From Pseudomonadota bacterium (GTDB lineage: Bacteria > Pseudomonadota > Alphaproteobacteria > JAAXGF01), in assembly GCA_022563655.1 (NCBI GenBank), contig JADFMW010000175.1, positions 1-5,288 on the forward strand: a stretch of DNA of 5,288 nucleotides, read 5' to 3'. Below, in pieces: positions 1 to 5,245 of the stretch. The notes under the pieces are model-generated. The model was not told where the DNA came from. It was given only the letters and a program-made list of their open reading frames with translations, and made no database searches. The position numbers and the translations under genes were made by a program. The stretch's first letter is position 1. Every line of letters starts with the position of its first letter.

Positions 1-406
1 TCTCGATGCCGTAACGCGGCAGTATCTCGCTGATGACGTAGTGACAGGAGCCGAACAGCACGCGCGACGCCACCATGCGGTCGCCGCTTTTGAGCTGGCA
101 GATGAGCGCCGTGAATACGGCGGCCATGCCCGTGGCAGTGGCGAAGCACGCCTCGGTGCCCTCGAGCAGCGCCATGCGGCGCTCGAACATGGCCACCGTC
201 GGGTTGCCGTAGCGCGAGTAGATGTAGCCGTCATCCTCGCCCTTGAAGCGCGCCGCGGCGATCTCGGGCGTGTCGTAGACGAAGCCCGAGTTGAGAAACA
301 AGGCCTCGCTGGTCTCGCCCCAGGCCGAGCGTCGCGTGCCACCGCGCACCATTTGGGTCTTGCGCCGCCAGCCGCGTTCGCGGCGTTCGAGTTCGTCCGT
401 CATCAT
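1..406 (-). CDS. metZ: O-succinylhomoserine sulfhydrylase (MetZ), N-terminal part, cut by window edge
   Basis: This is the first 135 codons of a PLP-dependent enzyme of the Cys/Met metabolism family; the family is usually about 390-400 residues, so roughly two thirds lies outside the window. MetZ joins O-succinylhomoserine with sulfide to give homocysteine in the cytoplasm. Visible signatures are YIYSRYGNPT (about residues 61-70), whose Tyr and Arg bind the PLP phosphate of the neighbouring subunit in this family, and ATATGMAA (about 89-96), the usual phosphate-binding SGM region with Thr in place of Ser. The PLP lysine is beyond the edge. Two ATG codons are adjacent (406-404 and 403-401). 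GGAGG at 413-409 is 2 bases from the first and 5 from the second, so the second may be the true start. Related activities (cystathionine gamma-synthase, O-acetylhomoserine sulfhydrylase) cannot be excluded from the fragment, but the SAM-II leader and sequence style favour MetZ. Confidence 0.9.
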   Translation of the reverse strand, partial: MMTDELERRERGWRRKTQMVRGGTRRSAWGETSEALFLNSGFVYDTPEIAAARFKGEDDGYIYSRYGNPTVAMFERRMALLEGTEACFATATGMAAVFTALICQLKSGDRMVASRVLFGSCHYVISEILPRYGIE

Positions 407-431
407 CGCCTCCGCTCGCCGCCCCACAACG

Positions 432-463
432 TAAAAAAACCGCCGCAGCCAAGCTGGGCGGTT
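432..463 (-). terminator. Intrinsic terminator in the metZ leader
   Basis: Read on the minus strand, AACCGCC (463-457) pairs with GGCGGTT (444-438). Inside it CAGC (456-453) pairs with GCTG (449-446), leaving one unpaired base (445) and a three-base loop. A run of seven T (439-433) follows, two of them inside the stem. It lies 8 bases after the SAM-II aptamer and ends about 26 bases before the metZ start, so it is best read as the expression platform of the riboswitch. It would also stop any read-through from fhs. Confidence 0.88.
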
Positions 464-470
464 GGGCCAT

Positions 471-524
471 CGCTTTAGCTGCATTTCTATAGCGCCCGCA
501 ATCTGGATCTCAAATCGGCGCTGG
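471..524 (-). promoter_or_regulatory. SAM-II riboswitch aptamer upstream of metZ
   Basis: On the minus strand the segment matches the SAM-II (metA-type) class in order and spacing. P1 is AGCGCC (522-517) with GGCGCT (496-491), six perfect pairs. The loop begins with GATTTGA, the U-rich strand that forms the triplex in known structures, and ends with ATTGC (502-498). After P1 comes ATAGAAATGCAGCTAAAGCG (490-471), with the conserved AGCTAAA at its end. A pseudoknot is available: U501, U500, G499, C498 with G479, A480, C481, G482. The span of about 52 bases equals the usual size of the class. SAM binding is expected to reduce metZ expression. Identification is from recalled consensus, not from a covariance model. 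Confidence 0.9.
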
Positions 525-533
525 AAGACGGGC

Positions 534-561
534 ACTGTAATGCGGCGACGGCGGCTGTCAA
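534..561 (-). promoter_or_regulatory. Predicted sigma70 promoter for the metZ leader
   Basis: On the minus strand there is a perfect -35 box TTGACA (561-556), a 16-base spacer and a -10 box TACAGT (539-534; 4 of 6 consensus positions). Transcription would start near 528-527, only about 5 bases before P1 of the SAM-II aptamer, so the transcript would begin almost directly with the riboswitch. The -35 box touches the hairpin that follows fhs. Confidence 0.65.
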
Positions 562-583
562 GCGGCGTGTGTCGCACGCCGCT
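561..583 (-). terminator. Hairpin after fhs, possible terminator without a T-run
   Basis: A perfect nine-pair inverted repeat, AGCGGCGTG (561-569) and CACGCCGCT (575-583), with a five-base loop, begins 8 bases after the fhs stop codon. No T-run follows on either strand, so it is not a classic intrinsic terminator. It may protect the fhs 3' end or pause polymerase, and its outer base is the first base of the metZ -35 box. Confidence 0.45.
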
Positions 584-591
584 CGCGGCGG

Positions 592-2289
592 CTAGAACAA
601 CCCGACGATGCGGCCGTTCTCGTCGACCGAGATGTCGTTGGATGCGGGCGTCCGCGGCAGGCCGGGCATGGTCATGATGTCGCCGCAGACGGCGACGACG
701 AACTCGGCGCCGCCCGAGACGCGGACCTCGCGAATCGGCACGACGAAGCCTTCCGGCGCGCCCTTGAGGCTGGCGTCGGCCGACAGGCTGTATTGGGTCT
801 TGGCCATGCACACGGGGTAGTGGCCGAAGCCGCTCTCCTGAAGTCGCGCGACGCGCTCGCGCAGCTTCTGGTCGGCGGTGATGTCGTCGGCGCGGTAGAT
901 TTCGCGCGCGATGGTCCGCATCTTCTCCCACAGCGGCATGTCGTCGGGGTACAGCAAGCGGAAGTCGGCGGGCTTGTCGTCGATGGTGCGCACCACGGTC
1001 TCGGCCAGCTCGATGGCCCCGGCGCCGCCCCGGGCCCAGTGGTCGGCGGCGATGGCGTCGATTCCCATCTCGGCGCAGCGCTCCTTGACGAGCGCGATCT
1101 CGGCCTCGGTGTCGGCGCCGAATGGGTTGATCGCCACCACCGCCGGCAGGCCGAACTTGGCGATGTTCTCGATGTGGCGCTCGAGGTTGGCGCAGCCCTC
1201 GGCCAGCGCCGCGAGGTTTTCCTTTGCCAGGTCCTGCCTGGCCACGCCGCCGTGCATCTTGAGCGCCCTCACCGTCGCCACCAGGACGACGCAATCGGGT
1301 TTCAGCCCGGTCATGCGGCACTTGATGTTGCAGAACTTCTCGGCCCCCAGGTCGGCGCCGAACCCGGCCTCGGTGACCACGTAGTCGGCCAGTTTCAGCG
1401 CCGTGGTCGTCGCCAGCACCGAGTTGCAGCCGTGGGCGACGTTGGCGAACGGCCCGCCGTGCACGAACGCCGGGTTGTGTTCCAGCGTCTGCACCAGGTT
1501 CGGCGCCAGCGCGTCCTTCAGCAGTGCCGCCATCGGCCCGTGCGCCTTGAGCTCGCGGGCGCGCACCGGCTCGCGGTCGCGGGTCTCGCCGACGACGATC
1601 TCGCCCAGGCGGCGCAGCAGATCGCCGAGATCGCTGGCCAGGCACAGGATCGCCATGACCTCGGAGGCGGCGGTGATGTCGAAGCCGTCCTCGCGCGGGA
1701 AGCCGTTGACGATGCCGCCGAGCGAGCCGACGATCTGTCTCAGCGCGCGGTCGTTCATGTCGAGGGCGCGGCGCCAGGTGACGCGGCGCGGGTCGATCGC
1801 CGGCTCGTGGCGCCAGTAGATGTGGTTGTCGATGAGCGCCGCCAGCAGGTTGTTGGCCGCGCCGACGGCGTGGATGTCGCCGGTGAAGTGCAGGTTGATG
1901 TCCTCCATCGGCACCACCTGGGCGTAGCCGCCGCCGGCGGCGCCCCCCTTGATGCCGAAGCACGGCCCGAGGCTCGGCTCGCGCAGGCAGATCATGGCCT
2001 TCTTGCCCAGTGCGTTGAGCGCGTCGCCGAGGCCCACGGTGGCCGTCGTCTTGCCCTCGCCGGCGGGCGTCGGGGTGATCGCGGTCATCAGGATCAGCTT
2101 GGCGTCGGGCCGCTCGGGGAGAGACTCGATGTAGTCGAGCGAGATCTTCGCCTTGTAGTGCCCGTAGGGCTCCAGCTGCTCGGGCGCGACGCCCAGCTTG
2201 TCGCGGGCGACCTCGACGATGGTCCGCATCTTCGCGGCCTGGGCGATCTCGATATCCGATTTGGGAGTGCTGTGCTGAGAACTTGGCAT
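592..2289 (-). CDS. fhs: Formate-tetrahydrofolate ligase
   Basis: This encodes a complete 565-residue cytoplasmic enzyme (family usually about 555-560) that uses ATP, formate and tetrahydrofolate to make 10-formyl-tetrahydrofolate. Visible landmarks are SDIEIAQAAK (11-20), PYGHYKAKIS (41-50), the ATP-binding loop TPTPAGEGKTT (72-82), GIKGGAAGGGY (112-122) followed by MEDINLHFTGDIHA (128-141), FDITAASEVMAILCLA (203-218), VHGGPFANVAHGCNS (about 277-291), FGADLGAEKF (about 310-319), and the C-terminal stretch TMPGLPRTPASNDIS. Nothing important appears missing. ATG at 2289 is chosen because SDIEIAQ follows soon after, as is normal for the family. The only in-frame start upstream is TTG at 2379, which would add 30 poorly conserved-looking residues. 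Shine-Dalgarno support is weak: AGGGG 11 bases upstream, or AAAGG one base upstream. The gene stands alone, 185 bases before metZ on the same strand. Confidence 0.97.
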   Translation of the reverse strand: MPSSQHSTPKSDIEIAQAAKMRTIVEVARDKLGVAPEQLEPYGHYKAKISLDYIESLPERPDAKLILMTAITPTPAGEGKTTATVGLGDALNALGKKAMICLREPSLGPCFGIKGGAAGGGYAQVVPMEDINLHFTGDIHAVGAANNLLAALIDNHIYWRHEPAIDPRRVTWRRALDMNDRALRQIVGSLGGIVNGFPREDGFDITAASEVMAILCLASDLGDLLRRLGEIVVGETRDREPVRARELKAHGPMAALLKDALAPNLVQTLEHNPAFVHGGPFANVAHGCNSVLATTTALKLADYVVTEAGFGADLGAEKFCNIKCRMTGLKPDCVVLVATVRALKMHGGVARQDLAKENLAALAEGCANLERHIENIAKFGLPAVVAINPFGADTEAEIALVKERCAEMGIDAIAADHWARGGAGAIELAETVVRTIDDKPADFRLLYPDDMPLWEKMRTIAREIYRADDITADQKLRERVARLQESGFGHYPVCMAKTQYSLSADASLKGAPEGFVVPIREVRVSGGAEFVVAVCGDIMTMPGLPRTPASNDISVDENGRIVGLF

Positions 2290-2445
2290 GCCTTTGGAGG
2301 CCCCTAATAAAGTTTGTGCCTGCCATGGCCCGCTCCCGAGCGAAGCCGCTATCGCGCCGAAGTCACGTCCGCCCCCCAAGCGTCACGCCGTGGGGCGGCC
2401 GGCGCCGTCAACTTCGCCTTGCCGGGCACCTGGTTAGGCCGCCGA

Positions 2446-2474
2446 ACCCTAGCCGGTTGTTGGTTGTCAGCCAA
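2446..2474 (-). promoter_or_regulatory. Weak candidate promoter for fhs
   Basis: On the minus strand TTGGCT (2474-2469) and TAGGGT (2451-2446) are 17 bases apart. The -35 box matches 4 of 6 consensus positions and the -10 only 3 of 6. It is the best sigma70-like pair seen in the stretch upstream of fhs and implies a leader of about 150 bases. It could be chance. Confidence 0.2.
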
Positions 2475-2499
2475 TGATTTTTCGCCGCCCCCGCCCCCG

Positions 2500-2526
2500 A
2501 CCCGCCGGCAACCCGCCGGCAACCCG
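2500..2526. repeat. Short tandem repeat, 11-base unit
   Basis: The unit ACCCGCCGGCA occurs twice back to back (2500-2510 and 2511-2521), then ACCC of a third copy before a run of G. It is intergenic, between the amt-unit terminator and fhs. It may simply be replication slippage in GC-rich DNA. Confidence 0.8.
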
Positions 2527-2600
2527 GGGGCGCTGGCCGGGTCCGCCATCGGCGCGCGGCCGGGAGAACCCTTCGGCATGCAAGCCCTTCGATGGCGATA

Positions 2601-2635
2601 TAAAAAAGGGGCATCGGCGTTCGCGCCGATGCCCC
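2601..2635 (-). terminator. Strong intrinsic terminator of the amt unit
   Basis: On the minus strand a perfect twelve-pair stem, GGGGCATCGGCG (2635-2624) with CGCCGATGCCCC (2619-2608) around a CGAA loop, is followed by six T. It starts 23 bases after the stop codon of the 73-residue membrane protein gene. It closes the amt transcription unit and separates it from fhs. The plus strand lacks a T-run after the stem, so it acts in one direction. Confidence 0.95.
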
Positions 2636-2658
2636 TAGTCGCGTGCCACAGCGCGGCG

Positions 2659-2880
2659 CTAGGTTATTCGGTCGCCGCGTATGGCCTTCAAAAGGTTTTC
2701 GCCTTTGGTGTATTTCGCCGCCTCTTCGCGGTACTCCCGATTCTCGTTCAAGGCTTGCCAGATGTGCCAGGCAATCCAGAGGGCGACGCCGATGACCCAG
2801 AGGATCACTTCGGTGCCGACAAACGGATAGATCGGCCCGATGTCCTGGATGTTGCCAGCCCAACTCTCAACCGTAGCCAT
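2659..2880 (-). CDS. Small single-span membrane protein encoded downstream of amt
   Basis: This encodes 73 residues of unrecognised function. A short N-terminal part (1-22, with WAGNIQDIGPIYPFVG) leads to one hydrophobic helix, about residues 23-44 (TEVILWVIGVALWIAWHIWQAL), rich in Trp. A charged, probably helical tail follows (NENREYREEAAKYTKGENLLKAI). The positive charges after the helix suggest the tail is cytoplasmic. Translation is well supported: AAGGAGG lies 8 bases before the ATG, and the gene begins 24 bases after the amt stop codon with no terminator between. A strong terminator follows it. The position suggests a partner or regulator of the transporter, where glnK often sits in other bacteria, but it is not a PII protein; the function is inference only. 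Confidence 0.85.
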   Translation of the reverse strand: MATVESWAGNIQDIGPIYPFVGTEVILWVIGVALWIAWHIWQALNENREYREEAAKYTKGENLLKAIRGDRIT

Positions 2881-2904
2881 TGTCTTGTCCTCCTTCGATC
2901 AGCA

Positions 2905-4302
2905 TCACGTCGCACCGGAGCGCGCGAGTTCTTCCTCCGCGGCCCTGATGTCATCCCTGATGGTGTAGTGCGACTGCACCTCGCCGATATCCAGTCCCGC
3001 GAGCTCGATTGCGCGCGGTATTCTCAGGATACCGGCGGCCTTCATGATCAGGCCGAGGATCAGGGCGGGGAAGAATCCGAGCACCCAGAACATGATCATC
3101 GCGCCGGCGAACTGGCCCACCGGATTGATCGCGGCGTAGGCCTCGTTCGGCGAGGACGGGTAGCCCCAGAGCCAGAAGCCGGCGACCACCACGCCGAAAA
3201 AGCCGGCATAGCCGTGCACCGCCACGGCGCCGACGGCGTCGTCGATCTTGAAGGTGCGCTCGACCCAGTTATGCACGACGTACATGAACCAGGTCCCGGC
3301 AGCCGCGGTGACGAGGGCCTGGATCGGATGGTAGAGGTCGTTCCCGGCCGAGGCGGCGATGATCCCGGCGAGACCGCCCGAATAGGTCCAGAAGCCGTTG
3401 CCGCGGGACATCACGTAGCCGGTCAGGAGACCGCCCGAGAGCGACATCAGGAAGTTGACCGTGATCGCCGAGAGCGTGGTCGGCTGCAGGTAAATGTTGG
3501 TCGCCGAGAAGAACGTCCCGTCACCATCCTGAACGTCGATGATCGGAACGTTGCAGGCGGCGTAGAAGCCCCAGAAGCCCGTGTAGATCAGGAACAGGCC
3601 GATGCTCACCAGCCACGGGTTGTGGGGCCTGAGGTCGCGCGGCGTCCCGTCGGCCGCGAACTTGCCGATGCGCGGTCCGAGCAGGTACAGGTAGGCGAGC
3701 GCCGAGCCGCCGGCGATGGCGTGGATGACGCCCGAAGCGTAGGCGTCGTGATAGCCCAGCAGCTGGACCATCCAGCCATCGGGGTGCCAGCCCCAGGCGG
3801 CGTCGATGACCCAGGTGACGGAACCGACGAGGATCGCCAACAGCCAGAACGCGAACGAGCGCACCCGCTCGATCACCGCGCCCGAGACGATCGAGGCCGC
3901 GGTCCACGAGAACAAAAGGAACGCCGCCCAGAACACGCCGTTGAGCCGCGCCCACAACACGGTGTCGTCCGCGGTCACGGTGTCGGTGGCCGGATTGCCG
4001 CCCATATGCGGCCCCATGAGCTCGTTCCACGGCTCGGCCCACGGCGCGGATACGAGTCCGCCCGTGATCCCCGGCCCGTTGGGAAACGCGAAATAAATCC
4101 ACCACCCGAAGAAGAAGAAGGTGATGGTGACCAATGGAATCAGCATGGTGTTCTTCATCAGCGTGTGCATATGGTTCTTGTGGCGCGACACGCCGACCTC
4201 GTACATGCAGAATCCGACGTGGATGAAGAACATGATGACGACCGTGAGCCAGTAGTACAACTCGGTGAAGATCACCGTTAAGGCGCCAAGCTCGCTAGCC
4301 AT
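2905..4302 (-). CDS. amt: Ammonium transporter, divergent Amt family member
   Basis: This encodes a 465-residue inner-membrane channel of the Amt/MEP/Rh family, with about eleven hydrophobic segments. The N-terminal motif is present as GFCMYEVGVSRHKN (30-43). Aligning by eye with E. coli AmtB from memory, the pore His pair is kept (H194 in GVIHAIAGG, H363 in AVHGYAG), as are the Asp before the first His (D186), the Trp at the outer site (W170) and both Phe-gate residues (F131, F246). The position of AmtB Ser219 is Cys250. The segment between the second and third helices is long (about 74-120). The C-terminal tail keeps GLD but has GEVQSHY where many Amt proteins have an HGE-type motif. ATG 4302 is preceded by AAGGGGGG at good spacing. 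The frame stays open upstream to 5148, but that part does not resemble Amt and overlaps the response regulator gene. No glnK is adjacent. Confidence 0.93.
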   Translation of the reverse strand: MASELGALTVIFTELYYWLTVVIMFFIHVGFCMYEVGVSRHKNHMHTLMKNTMLIPLVTITFFFFGWWIYFAFPNGPGITGGLVSAPWAEPWNELMGPHMGGNPATDTVTADDTVLWARLNGVFWAAFLLFSWTAASIVSGAVIERVRSFAFWLLAILVGSVTWVIDAAWGWHPDGWMVQLLGYHDAYASGVIHAIAGGSALAYLYLLGPRIGKFAADGTPRDLRPHNPWLVSIGLFLIYTGFWGFYAACNVPIIDVQDGDGTFFSATNIYLQPTTLSAITVNFLMSLSGGLLTGYVMSRGNGFWTYSGGLAGIIAASAGNDLYHPIQALVTAAAGTWFMYVVHNWVERTFKIDDAVGAVAVHGYAGFFGVVVAGFWLWGYPSSPNEAYAAINPVGQFAGAMIMFWVLGFFPALILGLIMKAAGILRIPRAIELAGLDIGEVQSHYTIRDDIRAAEEELARSGAT

Positions 4303-4332
4303 ATCTGACCCCCCTTGTTGATAGGACGGCGA

Positions 4333-4395
4333 GGCGCTTCGCGCCGACGGGCACACCGCGCCTCCCGCATGGGGGTTCGCTTCCGTTTTTCGGAA
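4333..4395 (-). other. Hairpins in the amt leader
   Basis: Between amt and the divergent promoter there are two small inverted repeats: GGCGC-TTC-GCGCC (4333-4345) and TTCCG-TTTTT-CGGAA (4381-4395). In the amt transcript the first would form 17 bases before the Shine-Dalgarno sequence. No confident promoter for amt is visible; TTGTAA and GACAAT on the minus strand (about 4449-4420) form a poor sigma70 pair, and no sigma54 -24/-12 motif is evident. Whether these hairpins have a role is unknown. Confidence 0.3.
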
Positions 4396-4422
4396 ATCCT
4401 GCACCCCCCCGATATGGTGGAT

Positions 4423-4451
4423 TGTCGGTCGGGGCCGGTTGGGGTTACAAT
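4423..4451 (+). promoter_or_regulatory. Predicted sigma70 promoter of the response regulator gene
   Basis: TTGTCG (4423-4428; 4 of 6 matches to the -35 consensus) and TACAAT (4446-4451; 5 of 6 matches to the -10) are separated by an optimal 17 bases. The start point would fall near 4458, giving a leader of about 130 bases before the ATG at 4588. Confidence 0.6.
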
Positions 4452-4455
4452 GGGT

Positions 4456-4475
4456 CAAACGAGATACCCCGTTTG
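4456..4475. promoter_or_regulatory. Inverted repeat over the predicted start point, candidate operator
   Basis: CAAACG (4456-4461) and CGTTTG (4470-4475) are perfect inverted copies separated by 8 bases (14 bases centre to centre). The repeat covers the predicted transcription start of the response regulator gene, where a bound protein would block transcription. The binding protein is not known; autoregulation by the LuxR-type regulator is one possibility. Confidence 0.4.
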
Positions 4476-4552
4476 GGAGATGCGCCCGGCACAGACGTAA
4501 CTGCCGCCGGTGATTGGGGCGGCCTGCGGGCGGTAAACCGCGGGGAAAACAC

Positions 4553-4587
4553 GGGGAGGAGCGCCCCCGCAGAGGGGCGCGGGGCGG
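4553..4587 (+). promoter_or_regulatory. Shine-Dalgarno separated from the start codon by a hairpin
   Basis: GGGGAGGA (4553-4560) is a strong ribosome-binding sequence but lies 27 bases before the ATG. Immediately after it is a seven-pair hairpin, GCGCCCC (4561-4567) with GGGGCGC (4574-4580) and a six-base loop, then seven bases to the ATG. If the hairpin forms, the effective distance from GGAGG to ATG becomes 8 bases, which is optimal. The alternative is weak initiation from the GGGGCGG directly before the ATG. Confidence 0.45.
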
Positions 4588-5235
4588 ATGAAGGTTCTCG
4601 TAGCCGACGCCTACGCACTGTTCCGGCAGGGCTTGCACTCGGTGCTGGCCGAGCTCGACGACGCGGTCGAGGAAATCGAGGCGGGGAGCTTCCCCGACGC
4701 GCTGGCCAGGGCCGGGGACTCGGCCCCGTTCGACTTGGTGCTGCTCGATCTCGCGATGCCCGGCATGGCGCCGTTCGACGGGCTTCGGGCGCTGGGCGAG
4801 CGCCTGCCCGGGGCGCCGATCGTGGTGCTGTCGGCGTCGGCGAACCGCGGCGAGGTGAGCCGCGCCATCTCGTGCGGCGCGCGCGGCTACGTTCTCAAGT
4901 CGTCGCGTCCCGAGGCGCTGCTCCATATCCTGACGCTCGCGCTGGCGGGCGAGGTGTACGTCCCGGCCGTGGCGCTGCGCCGCGAGGATGCGCCCCGGCC
5001 CATCGCTGGCGCGTCGGTCGGGGCGGCCCGGCCGCTCGCCAGGCTGACGCCGCGCGAGCGCGACGTTCTCACCGAACTGGTCAAGGGCGAGTCGAACAAG
5101 GAGATCGCGCACGAGCTCGCGATCGACGAGGGCACGGTCAAGGTCCATCTCAAGGCGGTGCTGCGCAAGCTCGACGTCGCCAACCGCACCCAGGCGGCGA
5201 CCCTGGCCGTGCGGCTCGGCTGGCCGCCGGTTTAG
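4588..5235 (+). CDS. NarL/FixJ-type response regulator (receiver plus LuxR helix-turn-helix)
   Basis: This encodes a 215-residue cytoplasmic transcription factor. The receiver domain (about 1-120) has the phosphoacceptor D54 in LVLLDLAMPG, the switch residue S82 in VVLSAS and the conserved K104 in GYVLKSS. The N-terminal acidic pocket is VADAY (5-9) rather than the usual VDDH, so one of the two metal-binding acids (position 8) is Ala. A linker with Ala, Gly and Pro (about 126-149) leads to a LuxR-type DNA-binding domain (about 150-212) with LTPRERDVL, GESNKEIAHEL, and the recognition region EGTVKVHLKAVLRKLDVANRTQAA. The start is fixed: an in-frame stop lies at 4534 and no other start codon occurs before 4588. 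It is transcribed away from amt. The matching histidine kinase is not in the window, and the target genes are unknown. Confidence 0.95.
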   Translation: MKVLVADAYALFRQGLHSVLAELDDAVEEIEAGSFPDALARAGDSAPFDLVLLDLAMPGMAPFDGLRALGERLPGAPIVVLSASANRGEVSRAISCGARGYVLKSSRPEALLHILTLALAGEVYVPAVALRREDAPRPIAGASVGAARPLARLTPRERDVLTELVKGESNKEIAHELAIDEGTVKVHLKAVLRKLDVANRTQAATLAVRLGWPPV

Positions 5236-5245
5236 GGTCGCGCCG

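Larger units (their letters stand above)
2290..2600. other. Non-coding GC-rich stretch upstream of fhs
   Basis: No convincing gene is seen here. It should contain the fhs promoter and leader. Nearest the gene is a short A/T-rich patch (2304-2315) in an otherwise very GC-rich sequence. A small hairpin CGCTC-GG-GAGCG (minus strand, 2342-2331) sits in the leader, and GCCT-CCAA-AGGC abuts the fhs ATG. Farther up are C-rich runs (2485-2500) and an 11-base tandem repeat (2500-2526). The frame runs open from TTG 2379 into fhs, but composition and lack of family similarity suggest leader rather than protein. Confidence 0.6.

Noticed and set aside
231..470. Minus-strand open frame of 79 codons overlapping the metZ start and leader
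   Set aside because: It is out of frame with metZ and runs through the terminator; the metZ frame carries the enzyme motifs.
793..2307. Long open frame on the plus strand, 504 codons
   Set aside because: It lies antisense to fhs, whose family motifs run the full length. Its translation is rich in His, Arg, Gly, Ala and Val as expected from the complement of GC-rich codons, and shows no recognisable domain.
3521..4105. Minus-strand open frame of 194 codons inside amt
   Set aside because: It is a second frame of the amt strand with Arg-rich, repetitive composition and no membrane segments.
2314..4281. Long open frame on the plus strand, 655 codons
   Set aside because: It spans the complement of a terminator, a small gene and all of amt. 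The translation is low-complexity and charged, typical of an antisense shadow in GC-rich DNA.
4321..4460. Sigma54 promoter for amt
   Set aside because: No pair of GG and GC elements with the required spacing and flanking consensus was found on the minus strand in this stretch.
4315..4500. Plus-strand open frame of 61 codons in the divergent region
   Set aside because: It contains the predicted promoter and operator of the response regulator gene, has no ribosome-binding site and an Arg-rich start.
4303..5148. Minus-strand extension of the amt frame by 282 codons
   Set aside because: The extension covers the divergent control region and most of the response regulator gene, has no transporter character, and ATG 4302 has a good ribosome-binding site directly before the Amt N-terminal helix.
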